From Chloroflexota bacterium (GTDB lineage Bacteria; Chloroflexota; Dehalococcoidia; DSTF01; JACRBR01): a stretch of DNA of 9,850 nucleotides. The translations under genes were made by a program, and so were the position numbers. The notes under the pieces were generated by a model. It saw only the letters and a program-made list of their open reading frames with translations, was not told the DNA's origin and searched no databases. Each line of letters starts with the position of its first letter. Position 1 is the first letter of the stretch. Below are positions 1 through 7,624 of this stretch, one piece after another. The DNA is taken from contig JAKAMA010000059.1 of assembly GCA_021813085.1 (NCBI GenBank), forward strand, positions 1 through 9,850, written 5' to 3'.

Positions 1-288
1 GACGAGCACCAGGTCGGCGTCAGGGTGCGCCGCCATCTCCTCCATCGGCGCCCAGCGGGTGCGGCGGCCGGCGGCGGCCTTGAGGTCCATGTGGCGGGCG
101 GCGACCTGGCACCAGACGAGGTCCGGGTGGAACTCGCGCGCCTGGTCTTCGAGCAGGGTGTGGTTGGAGCCGCCGGCGAGGGCGACGACGCGGAAGCGGC
201 CGGGGAGCGAGCGGATGACATCGAGCGCCTGGCGGCCGATCGAGCCGGTCGAGCCGAGGATGGCGATGCCGGGCACGCGATCAGTCAT
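1..288 (-). CDS. dxr: 1-deoxy-D-xylulose 5-phosphate reductoisomerase, N-terminal part (3' end outside window)
   Basis: This cytoplasmic enzyme converts 1-deoxy-D-xylulose 5-phosphate to 2-C-methyl-D-erythritol 4-phosphate with NADPH, the committed step of the MEP isoprenoid pathway. Only the first 96 codons are present; the frame stays open to the window edge. Translation from the ATG at 286-288 gives a start of MTDRVPGIAILGSTGSIG, whose GSTGSIG (residues 12-18) is the family's NADPH-binding Rossmann loop. It is followed by RQALDVIRSLPGRF and VVALAGGSN, also typical of Dxr. Catalytic metal and substrate residues lie beyond the window. No Shine-Dalgarno sequence precedes the ATG, while a TATACT hexamer lies 7 bases upstream, so a leaderless transcript is possible. 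The gene follows cdsA on the same strand, as in Firmicutes, but after a 500-bp gap. Identity is secure from the N-terminal motif and the neighbourhood. Confidence 0.93.
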   Translation of the reverse strand, partial: MTDRVPGIAILGSTGSIGRQALDVIRSLPGRFRVVALAGGSNHTLLEDQAREFHPDLVWCQVAARHMDLKAAAGRRTRWAPMEEMAAHPDADLVLV

Positions 289-295
289 CGCGGCC

Positions 296-301
296 AGTAT
301 A
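296..301 (-). promoter_or_regulatory. possible -10 element for dxr (TATACT), leaderless type
   Basis: The minus strand reads GATATACT and then seven bases before the dxr ATG. TATACT matches five of six positions of the sigma70 -10 consensus and is identical to the -10 proposed for rpsB. I see no convincing -35 hexamer at 16-18 bp upstream. With this spacing transcription would start at or next to the ATG. A dedicated promoter would make sense because dxr is separated from cdsA by 500 bp. This is a single-hexamer match and remains tentative. Confidence 0.3.
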
Positions 302-384
302 TCGGGCGCGGCCCGCCGGGCGATGCAGGCGGCGGATAGCAGGACGTCATGGCCGGCGGCGATGGTGGTCCTGCTGCCATCTCC

Positions 385-450
385 GACGGATCTCACCCCC
401 GGCCCCCGGACGGGCCGTATGGCCTTCCCTGAAGGGGAAGGGGAGCTTGC
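385..450. repeat. 66-bp palindromic intergenic repeat, copy 1 (degraded)
   Basis: This copy matches positions 578-643 at 63 of 66 bases. All three differences (391, 420, 430) are T here where the other copy has C. It contains the core CTCACCCCCGG, a 12-bp near-palindrome (GGCCGTATGGCC, 413-424) and an overlapping stem (423-430 with 434-441, loop GAA). Each palindrome is spoiled by one of the C/T differences. One forward frame reads LTPGPRTGR and FPEGEGELA. That resembles the LTP-PSP-GRGE style peptides often mis-annotated from interspersed palindromic repeats in bacterial genomes. The family link is from memory and unverified. Confidence 0.85.
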
Positions 451-577
451 ACGGACGGCGTGAGCTGAGGCATGGTTGGGGGGCGTCCTTCTCCTGCCAT
501 CTGCTGCCATGGCAAGGCGCGATCCGTATCTGTTTTCGATTTCGGTCTGCAGTTTTCACTCCCTGGGGGCGCGGGCA

Positions 578-643
578 GACGGACCTCACCCCCGGCCCCC
601 GGACGGGCCGTACGGCCTTCCCCGAAGGGGAAGGGGAGCTTGC
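578..643. repeat. 66-bp palindromic intergenic repeat, copy 2 (intact hairpins)
   Basis: This second copy lies in the same orientation, offset 193 bp from the first. Both internal symmetries are perfect. One is the 12-bp palindrome GGCCGTACGGCC (606-617). The other is an 8-bp stem CCTTCCCC/GGGGAAGG (616-623 with 627-634) closed by a GAA loop. Similarity ends abruptly at both edges (577 and 644), as expected for a discrete element. It looks like a REP- or MITE-like short repeat, but no flanking target-site duplication or terminal inverted repeat could be established. Confidence 0.87.
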
Positions 644-788
644 GTCACGAGCATAGGCCGGCGCTCGCAGAGGTCGCAGCCGAGCGTGTCAGCGTGAGGT
701 TGAACGATCCGCGACCGGCAACAGAGATCCGCGCCGCGGGCTCCAGCGCGTCTCTCTTAAGGCCGGACGTGCGGTGGACGCACTTGCA

Positions 789-1577
789 TCATGAGATCAC
801 CCACTGCTGGAAGAGGTAGACCAGCGCGAAGGTGAAGAGGATCGAGTCCATGCGGTCGAGGACGCCGCCGTGGCCGGGGATGAGCCCGCTCGCGTCCTTG
901 ATCCGCATCGAGCGCTTGATCGCGGACTCGGCGAGGTCGCCGAGCGTCGCCGCGGCCGGCAGGAGCAGCGCCAGCACGACGATCTGGCCGCCCGGAAGGC
1001 GCAGGCCGAGGACGTAGTCCAGCAGTACGACCGCCGCGAAGCCTGCGGCATAGCCGCCGGCGAAGCCTTCGACCGTCTTCTTCGGGCTGATACGCGGCGC
1101 GAGCCGGTGGCGGCCCAGCGCGCGGCCGGTGAAGTAGGCGGCGGTGTCGACGGCGAACGTGCCGAAGACGGTCATGTACACCCAGTCGCGGCCGTCGTGC
1201 GCGTCGCGCACGAGCACGAGCATGCTGCCAAGCACGCCGACGTAGACCACCGCGCCCATCGTCCACAGCCAGTCGAAGAGCGCCGTGTCGGCGTCGAAGC
1301 GCGCGACGACCGCGACGAGCGAGGCCAGCACCGCGCCGGCGGTGAGCCAGAGCACCCAGTGGGCGCCTGCGTGCGCGCCGATGGCCATCGCCGCGGCGAT
1401 GGCTGCGGCCAGCAGGCTCAGCGGGCCCAGCCAGCCGAAGCGGGGGTGCTGGAACTCGAGCGCGGCGACGGCGAGCGCCGCCGCGACGGCGGCCGCGTAC
1501 CAGTCTCCGCCGACCAGGATGAGGGCGAAGATGACGGGCACGCCGACCGCGGCGGCGAGGATGCGCCGGGCAAGCAC
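789..1577 (-). CDS. cdsA: phosphatidate cytidylyltransferase (CDP-diglyceride synthase)
   Basis: This integral membrane enzyme makes CDP-diacylglycerol from phosphatidic acid and CTP, the branch point of phospholipid synthesis. The 262-residue product is near the usual family length. It is strongly hydrophobic, with several predicted membrane segments from residue 5 to 260. The C-terminal family signature is complete: SAIKRS at 218-223, KD at 227-228, GHGG at 235-238 and DRMD at 241-244. The upstream SPKKTVEGFAGG block (164-175) and FAVDTAAYFTGR (141-152) are also typical. The start is a GTG at 1575-1577; an in-frame stop three codons upstream, which is also the uppS stop, rules out any longer form. 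Only six bases separate it from uppS, so translational coupling is likely. No clear Shine-Dalgarno sequence precedes the start. Confidence 0.96.
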   Translation of the reverse strand: MLARRILAAAVGVPVIFALILVGGDWYAAAVAAALAVAALEFQHPRFGWLGPLSLLAAAIAAAMAIGAHAGAHWVLWLTAGAVLASLVAVVARFDADTALFDWLWTMGAVVYVGVLGSMLVLVRDAHDGRDWVYMTVFGTFAVDTAAYFTGRALGRHRLAPRISPKKTVEGFAGGYAAGFAAVVLLDYVLGLRLPGGQIVVLALLLPAAATLGDLAESAIKRSMRIKDASGLIPGHGGVLDRMDSILFTFALVYLFQQWVIS

Positions 1578-1583
1578 CGCCGG

Positions 1584-2366
1584 TCAGGCGCCCGGCGGGG
1601 CGGAATGGCGCCCGCCGTGCGCGCCGCCGCCTTCGATGACGCCGCCGAAGCGCCGCGCGCGGCGCGCGTAGGCCGCGAGTGCGCGGTCGACCTCGGCCGC
1701 GTCGAAGTCGGGCCAGAGGGTGGAGGTGGCGTACAGCTCGGCGTAGGAGGACTGCCAGAGCAGGAAGTTCGAGAGGCGCACTTCGCCGGCGGTGCGGATC
1801 ACGAGGTCCGGGTCCGGCAGGCCGGCGGTGTAGAGGTACGACGAGAACAACGCCTCATCGACGCGCGCCGCCGGCACGCGGTCGGCGATGATCCGCCGCA
1901 CCGCGGCGACGATCTCGGCGCGGCTGCCGTAGTTGAAGGCGACGGCCACCGTCATGCGGTCGTTGTCCTTCGTCAGCTCGATCGCCTGCATCACCTTCTT
2001 GCGGATCTCCGGCTCGAGCGGGTCGAGGTCGCCGATGTGGACGAGCCTGACGCCATTGCGGTGCAGCTCCTTGACCTCGCGGTTGATGACGCGGCCGATC
2101 AGCCGCATCAGCGCGTTGACCTCGCGTCGGGGGCGCGTCCAGTTCTCGGTGGAGAAGGCGTAGAGCGTCAGCACCTCGACGCCGCGCTCACCGAACGTGC
2201 GGATGATGTTGCGGATGTTCTCCGTGCCGGCGCGGTGGCCGGCCTGCCGCGAGAGGCCGCGCTGCTGCGCCCAGCGCCCGTTGCCGTCCATGATCACGGC
2301 AACATGCCGCGGGACGTGCGAGCGGCGGTCGTTCAGGTCGGATACTGATGCCGGTTCAGCAATCAC
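1584..2366 (-). CDS. uppS: isoprenyl transferase (undecaprenyl diphosphate synthase)
   Basis: This cytoplasmic cis-prenyltransferase adds isopentenyl units to farnesyl diphosphate to make undecaprenyl diphosphate, the lipid carrier for peptidoglycan and other envelope polymers. The 260-residue protein has the family motifs in order: MDGNGRW (26-32, with catalytic Asp27), STENW (72-76), FNYGSR (144-149) and RTAGEVRLSNFLLWQ (191-205), then WPDF (218-221). The C-terminal tail is rich in Gly and Arg and probably disordered. The start is a GTG at 2364-2366, giving a leader of about 20 residues before the HVAVIMDGNG core; no closer ATG exists. A GGAG lies about 10 bases upstream. The gene sits 21 bp after frr and 6 bp before cdsA, so it belongs to the rpsB transcription unit. 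It uses isoprenoid precursors that depend on dxr, next but one in the cluster. Confidence 0.96.
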   Translation of the reverse strand: MIAEPASVSDLNDRRSHVPRHVAVIMDGNGRWAQQRGLSRQAGHRAGTENIRNIIRTFGERGVEVLTLYAFSTENWTRPRREVNALMRLIGRVINREVKELHRNGVRLVHIGDLDPLEPEIRKKVMQAIELTKDNDRMTVAVAFNYGSRAEIVAAVRRIIADRVPAARVDEALFSSYLYTAGLPDPDLVIRTAGEVRLSNFLLWQSSYAELYATSTLWPDFDAAEVDRALAAYARRARRFGGVIEGGGAHGGRHSAPPGA

Positions 2367-2387
2367 GTCGTCATGGCTCCGCGCGGA

Positions 2388-2945
2388 TCAGACTTCGAGC
2401 AGCTCCTGCACCTTGGCCTGGCCGTGCCGGTCGATCTCGGCGATGTACCTGTCGGTGAGCTTCTGCAGGCGCTCCTGGGCGCGGCGCTCGTCGTCGTCGG
2501 AGATCTGCTTGTCGTGCTGGAGCTTGCGCAGCTCATCGAGGCAATCGCGGCGCACGTTGCGCACGGAGACACGGCCGTCCTCCACCTTCTTGTGCACGAC
2601 CTTCACGAGCTCCTTGCGGCGGTCCTCGGTGAGTGGCGGGATGACGAGCTTGATCATGTTGCCGTCGTTCGTGGGGTTCAGGCCCAGGTCGGACTTCTGG
2701 ATCGCCTTTTCGATGGTGCCGAGCTGGGTCTTGTCCCAGGGCTGGATGGTGATCAGCCGGGGGTCCGGCGCGTGGACGGCGGCCATCTGATTGAGCGGGG
2801 TGGGTGTCCCGTAGTATTCGACCTTGAGCGTCTCGACGAGCGCCGGGCGCGCCCGGCCGGTCCGCACGGCGTCGAGGTCGCGGTCCAGCGCCGCGACCGC
2901 GCTCTGCATGCGATGCTCGGCATCGCGCAGGGTGTCATCGATCAT
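2388..2945 (-). CDS. frr: ribosome recycling factor
   Basis: RRF works with EF-G and IF3 to split post-termination ribosomes. The 185-residue product is exactly the usual length. Domain I helices and the inserted beta domain are visible through RTGRA (28-32), YYGTPTPLNQ (44-53), PWDK (69-72), DLGLNP (86-91) and the helix with SVRNVRRD (127-134). Arg132, the functionally important residue in E. coli RRF, falls at the same number. The start is ATG at 2943-2945; the upstream sequence has only weak purine stretches (GAGGAC, GGGG). The gap from pyrH is 83 bp, the widest inside the six-gene block, and 21 bp separate it from uppS. No promoter was recognised in the 83-bp gap. Confidence 0.97.
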   Translation of the reverse strand: MIDDTLRDAEHRMQSAVAALDRDLDAVRTGRARPALVETLKVEYYGTPTPLNQMAAVHAPDPRLITIQPWDKTQLGTIEKAIQKSDLGLNPTNDGNMIKLVIPPLTEDRRKELVKVVHKKVEDGRVSVRNVRRDCLDELRKLQHDKQISDDDERRAQERLQKLTDRYIAEIDRHGQAKVQELLEV

Positions 2946-3028
2946 CGTACCCCGTCCTCACCTCGTCCTGCCGACCGGGCGGCCTCATAGTACCTCACCG
3001 TATCGCTGCCAGAGATGCCGTGCGTGCA

Positions 3029-4293
<1,265 letters not shown>

Positions 4294-4314
4294 GGTGCGT
4301 GTCCTCTCTCGAAC

Positions 4315-5160
<846 letters not shown>

Positions 5161-5170
5161 GGTGGCACAT

Positions 5171-5213
5171 CCTTCCGGACAAAAATTTGAGGCCGCGCAG
5201 GCCCCAGGTCCGG
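5171..5213 (-). promoter_or_regulatory. foldable 5' leader of rpsB with nested stems and U-run next to the Shine-Dalgarno
   Basis: On the minus strand the leader contains an outer 6-bp stem, CCGGAC (5213-5208) with GTCCGG (5180-5175). Inside it is a second stem, GGGGCC (5205-5200) with GGCCTC (5194-5189), loop TGCGC and one G-U pair. AAA and five T residues (5188-5181) follow the inner stem. The outer 3' arm runs into the Shine-Dalgarno GGAAGG (5176-5171), sharing two bases. The inner stem plus U-run looks like a weak intrinsic terminator, and the outer stem could limit ribosome access. S2-dependent leader control of rpsB-tsf is known in other bacteria, so a regulatory role is plausible, but it is inferred from pairing alone. 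Confidence 0.45.
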
Positions 5214-5239
5214 TCTCACAAGCTCCGTAACGCAGCGCA

Positions 5240-5269
5240 AGTATAGCAGCGGCTGCCGAATGACGGCAA
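5240..5269 (-). promoter_or_regulatory. sigma70-type promoter of the rpsB operon
   Basis: The minus strand has TTGCCG (5269-5264) as -35, an 18-bp spacer, and TATACT (5245-5240) as -10. The -10 is preceded by TGC, giving an extended -10 (TGnTATACT). The -10 matches five of six consensus positions and the -35 four of six. The predicted start near 5233 leaves a leader of about 70 nt before rpsB. This is the strongest promoter-like match I found in the window, and its position at the head of a seven-gene cluster supports it. Confidence 0.7.
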
Positions 5270-5288
5270 CGGCCCGGGCGAAGCGAGA

Positions 5289-5317
5289 TTGTCCGGCGGG
5301 CGGGCGGAGCGCATACT
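5289..5317 (+). promoter_or_regulatory. possible promoter of the methyltransferase gene
   Basis: TTGTCC (5289-5294), a 17-bp spacer and CATACT (5312-5317) form a moderate sigma70-like pair, each hexamer matching four of six consensus bases. It is divergent from the rpsB promoter, with only about 20 bp between the two -35 boxes. The predicted start would fall inside the inverted repeat at 5315-5354, leaving a leader of about 85 nt. In such GC-rich sequence a match of this quality may be chance. Confidence 0.35.
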
Positions 5318-5354
5318 GGCGGCGGATGAGACGCGACCGTACGCCGCCGCCAGT
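5315..5354. repeat. 11-bp perfect inverted repeat upstream of the methyltransferase
   Basis: ACTGGCGGCGG (5315-5325) is exactly complementary to CCGCCGCCAGT (5344-5354) across an 18-base loop. As RNA it would form a strong hairpin at the 5' end of the methyltransferase transcript; as DNA it could be a binding site. No T-run follows, so it is not a standard terminator. Confidence 0.6.
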
Positions 5355-5408
5355 CCACGGGCCGGCCGCCCCGCCGGCGGCACCCGGCAGCCGCGTCGCC
5401 CCGGCGTG

Positions 5409-6131
5409 ATGCGGCCGCGCTGGCGCAAGCAGGAGCTGCGGGAGCGCTTCTATCCCCCGGCCTTCCGCGGCATGTACGACCGCTTCTCCGACGTGATCCA
5501 CGCGTACGTGCGGCGCGGCGATGTGATGCTCGACGCGGGCTGCGGCAGCGGGCGCGTCTTCCAGTACCACTTCGGTGAGGAGCAGCGGCCGGCGCGCATC
5601 GTCGGCGTCGACGTGACCGGCGAGCCGCGGGGCAACGCCAATATCGACGCGGCGGCGCGCGCGGACCTGGCGTCGCTGCCGTTCCGCGCCGCGACGTTCG
5701 ACATCGCCATCTCCAGCCATGTCGCGGAGCACCTGACGCAGCCGGAGGGCGTCTTCGCCGAGCTGGCGCGCGTCGTCAAGCCGGGCGGGCGGCTGCTGAT
5801 CCTGACGCCGAACCGCTGGCACTACGTGACGGTCAGCTCGGCGCTCCTGCCGCACCGCTTCCACGTCGCGTTCAACCGCTGGCGCGGCGTCGACGCGCAC
5901 GACATCTTCCCGACGGTGTACCGCGCGAACACCGCGCGGCGGCTGCGCGCGCTGTACGAGGGCGCGGGGTTCGAGGTGGAGCGCCTGGAGCAGTTCGAGA
6001 CGGAGCCCGAGTACCTGGCGTTCAGCACGCCCACGTACGCGCTGGGCGTCGGCTTCGAGCGGATCGTCAACCGCTTCGACGCGCTCCGCAACATGCGGGT
6101 GAACCTGCTCGGGGTGGGGCGGCGGCGCTGA
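5409..6131 (+). CDS. class I SAM-dependent methyltransferase (Methyltransf_11-like)
   Basis: The product is predicted to be a soluble methyltransferase of unknown substrate. The 240-residue protein has the class I Rossmann motifs: motif [10 protein letters not shown] (41-49), the acidic strand-2 end VGVDVT (65-70), SSHVAEHL (102-109), and [11 protein letters not shown] (125-135). The region after 135 ([15 protein letters not shown] and following) is probably the substrate-binding part, which in related proteins acts on glycans, lipids or small molecules. I chose the ATG at 5409-5411 because the sequence resembles family proteins from there ([11 protein letters not shown]). An alternative TTG at 5289 would add 40 low-complexity Arg/Gly/Pro residues and overlap the proposed promoter. 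No clear Shine-Dalgarno sequence is seen. It is divergent from rpsB and stands alone, so context gives no substrate. It is confidently a methyltransferase, but its precise role is unknown. Confidence 0.88.
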   Translation: MRPRWRKQELRERFYPPAFRGMYDRFSDVIHAYVRRGDVMLDAGCGSGRVFQYHFGEEQRPARIVGVDVTGEPRGNANIDAAARADLASLPFRAATFDIAISSHVAEHLTQPEGVFAELARVVKPGGRLLILTPNRWHYVTVSSALLPHRFHVAFNRWRGVDAHDIFPTVYRANTARRLRALYEGAGFEVERLEQFETEPEYLAFSTPTYALGVGFERIVNRFDALRNMRVNLLGVGRRR

Positions 6132-6258
6132 CGTCTCCGCGCGATCTGTAGCACCGGGCCGGTCAGGAAGCGCCGCCAAACCCGAAGATCCCCGCCTGGC
6201 TGTGGCAGACGATGATCCCGCGCGGGAACTCGGGCGCCGCGCTCACGTCCAGGTTGCC

Positions 6259-6278
6259 GCCCCCTTCCGGAAGCGGGC
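6259..6278. promoter_or_regulatory. 20-bp near-perfect palindrome, possible operator upstream of hisFI
   Basis: The two 10-base halves (6259-6268 and 6269-6278) are complementary at nine of ten pairs; only 6263/6274 (C/C) fails. The core CTTCCGGAAG (6264-6273) is a perfect 10-bp palindrome with no loop, the shape of a dimeric repressor site rather than an RNA hairpin. It lies two bases upstream of a TATAGT -10-like hexamer. No regulator gene is in the window, so function is unproven. Confidence 0.35.
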
Positions 6279-6303
6279 AGTATAGTCGCACGCCGGGGCG
6301 TGC

Positions 6304-6380
6304 GAAGAACCAAGAACCAAGAGCCGAGAAGCGAGAAGCGAGAACCAGGAACAGACAACAGACAGCAGACAACAGACAAC
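6304..6380 (+). repeat. degenerate heptanucleotide tandem array (11 units) upstream of hisF
   Basis: Eleven consecutive 7-base units fill this interval without indels. In the GAnnnnn phase they include GAACCAA, GAGCCGA, GAAGCGA (twice) and, toward the right, CAACAGA. Neighbouring units are alike, and the sequence drifts from a GAACCAA type through GAAGCGA to CAACAGA. The plus strand has no T from 6302 to 6394. GAAGCGA differs by one base from GAAGCGG, a rotation of the main unit of the large array after hisI, so the two arrays appear related. Short open frames here are by-products of the repeat. Confidence 0.85.
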
Positions 6381-6469
6381 AGGGCACGAAGCCGTCACGG
6401 CAGGGCGCTGTTTGCTGCTCCCCGGGTTGCTTCCGGCCCGCGGCCCGGGCCCGCTACCATGGGAGCATC

Positions 6470-7228
6470 ATGCTGACCAAGCGGATCATCCCGTGCTTCG
6501 ACGTGGACAACGGGCGCGTCGTCAAGGGCGTGTCGTTCGTCGAGCTGCGCGACGCCGGCGACCCGGTGGAGCTGGCGAAGCTGTACGACGCGCAGGGCGC
6601 GGACGAGCTGGTGTTTCTCGACATAACGGCGACGTCGGACGACCGCGCGACCACCTACGACATGGTCTCGCGCACGGCCGACGAGGTGTTCATCCCCTTT
6701 ACGGTCGGCGGAGGCGTGCGCAGCGACCTGGACGTGCGCGTGCTGCTCGAGCTGGGCGCCGACAAGGTGTCGCTGAATAGCGCGGCGGTGGCCGACCCGC
6801 GGCTGGTCGGCGTCACGTCGGAGCGCTTCGGCGCGCAGTGCATCGTCGTCGCGATCGACGCGCGCGCGGTCGGCGAGGGGAAGTGGGAGGTGTACACGCA
6901 CGGCGGCCGTCGCCCGGCCGGGCTCGACGCCGTCGAGTGGGCGAAGCGCGTCGTCGCGTTGGGGGCGGGCGAGCTGCTCGTGACGAGCATGGACACCGAC
7001 GGCCACAAGGACGGCTACGACCTGCCGCTGACGCGCACGATCAGCGACGCCGTCGAGGTCCCGGTGATCGCCAGCGGCGGCTGCGGGCATCCGCGACACA
7101 TGGTCGATGCGGTGGTCGAGGGCCGCGCGGACGCGGTGCTGGCCGCGAGCATCTTCCATTTCGGCGAGTACTCGATCGGCGAGGCGAAGCGCTACATGGC
7201 GGCGCATGGGGTGCCGGTCCGCCTCTGA
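6470..7228 (+). CDS. hisF: imidazole glycerol phosphate synthase, cyclase subunit
   Basis: HisF is the (beta/alpha)8-barrel subunit. It takes ammonia from the glutaminase HisH and converts PRFAR to imidazole glycerol phosphate and AICAR in histidine synthesis. The 252-residue product is full length. Catalytic Asp11 lies in IPCFDVDNG (7-15) and Asp130 in VVAIDAR (126-132), at the same numbers as in the Thermotoga maritima enzyme. Phosphate-binding loops TVGGGVR (78-84) and ASGGCG (201-206), and [13 protein letters not shown] (172-184), are intact. The start is ATG at 6470-6472 with GGGAG four bases upstream; the longer open frame to 6212 passes through the heptamer array and is discarded. hisI follows after 85 bp on the same strand. 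hisH and hisA are not in the window, so the pathway must be split across the genome. Confidence 0.97.
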   Translation: MLTKRIIPCFDVDNGRVVKGVSFVELRDAGDPVELAKLYDAQGADELVFLDITATSDDRATTYDMVSRTADEVFIPFTVGGGVRSDLDVRVLLELGADKVSLNSAAVADPRLVGVTSERFGAQCIVVAIDARAVGEGKWEVYTHGGRRPAGLDAVEWAKRVVALGAGELLVTSMDTDGHKDGYDLPLTRTISDAVEVPVIASGGCGHPRHMVDAVVEGRADAVLAASIFHFGEYSIGEAKRYMAAHGVPVRL

Positions 7229-7313
7229 GGCGAGCGCCGGCGGCCGCAGTGCGACACGGGATCCCACACCATCGGAGAGGAGCGCGCCCGCCGGGTGCGG
7301 ACGGAGGAGCGAG

Positions 7314-7622
7314 ATGCTGAACTACAACCCGCAGGGGCTGATCCCGGCGATCATCCAGGACGACGACACGGACGATGTATTGATGCTCGGGTACATGAAC
7401 CCTGAGACGCTGAGGCTGACGCAGGAGCGCGGCCAGGTGGTGTTCTGGAGCCGCAGCCGCCAGGAGGTCTGGCACAAGGGGGCGACGAGCGGCGACTTCC
7501 TGGAGGTGCGCTCGATGAAGGCGGACTGCGAGCACAACTCGCTGCTCGTGCGGGTGAAGATGCTCGGGAAGGGCACCTGCCACACTGGCGCGCGCTCGTG
7601 CTTCTTCAACGAGGTGGCGTAG
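7314..7622 (+). CDS. hisI: phosphoribosyl-AMP cyclohydrolase (stand-alone HisI)
   Basis: HisI opens the adenine ring of phosphoribosyl-AMP to give ProFAR, the third step of histidine synthesis. The 102-residue product lacks the HisE pyrophosphohydrolase domain, so a separate hisE is expected elsewhere. Conserved blocks are VLMLGYMNPE (22-31), WSRSRQEVWHKGATSGDFLEV (45-65, in two family motifs), and the metal-binding region with Cys72, Cys89-His90 and Cys96. The usual DCDxD metal motif reads DCEHN here (71-75), with two acidic positions altered. The start is ATG at 7314 with GGAGG (7303-7307) six bases upstream, the best ribosome-binding site in the window. The longer open frame to 7107 overlaps hisF and is rejected. 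Two bases after the stop the 57-unit heptamer array begins. Confidence 0.96.
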   Translation: MLNYNPQGLIPAIIQDDDTDDVLMLGYMNPETLRLTQERGQVVFWSRSRQEVWHKGATSGDFLEVRSMKADCEHNSLLVRVKMLGKGTCHTGARSCFFNEVA

Positions 7623-7624
7623 GC

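Larger units (their letters stand above)
289..788. other. 500-bp intergenic region between cdsA and dxr
   Basis: I see no credible gene here. The short open frames on both strands have no family resemblance, and much of their length is translated from the two 66-bp repeats described separately. A 5-bp stem (GTGCG/CGCAC, loop of five, 769-783) lies just past the cdsA stop but has no T-run, so it is not a convincing intrinsic terminator. The stretch breaks an otherwise compact operon and probably holds the dxr promoter. No tRNA or other RNA gene was recognised. Confidence 0.7.
6132..6469. other. 338-bp intergenic region between methyltransferase and hisF
   Basis: No convincing gene is present. 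From left to right it holds about 125 bp of ordinary-looking sequence open on both strands, a near-perfect 20-bp palindrome (6259-6278), a TATAGT hexamer (6281-6286), the short heptamer array (6304-6380), and a GC-rich stretch with the 10-bp palindrome GGCCCGGGCC (6442-6451). The hisF Shine-Dalgarno GGGAG is at 6461-6465. TATAGT could be the -10 of a hisF promoter, but the nearest TTGCCG (6254-6259) is 21 bp away, which is too far. Nothing else was recognised. Confidence 0.6.

Noticed and set aside
769..783. Intrinsic terminator after cdsA
   Set aside because: There is only a 5-bp stem with no T-run after it on the minus strand.
447..819. Short plus-strand ORFs in the cdsA-dxr gap
   Set aside because: They are largely translated from the 66-bp repeats, several frames overlap, and no family resemblance or ribosome-binding site was seen.
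870..2348. 492-codon plus-strand open frame opposite cdsA and uppS
   Set aside because: It is the antisense shadow of two clear genes; its protein is Arg/Gly/Asp-rich low complexity with no domain character.
5161..5358. N-terminal extension of rpsB to 5358
   Set aside because: The extra 66 codons cross the promoter and leader, lack S2 similarity, and the internal ATG has a good Shine-Dalgarno sequence.
5289..5408. TTG start giving a 280-residue methyltransferase
   Set aside because: The extra 40 residues are Arg/Gly/Pro-rich and overlap the likely promoter and inverted repeat.
6254..6286. Full sigma70 promoter for hisF (TTGCCG with TATAGT)
   Set aside because: The spacer is 21 bp, outside the usual 16-19 bp; only the TATAGT is kept as a possible partial signal.
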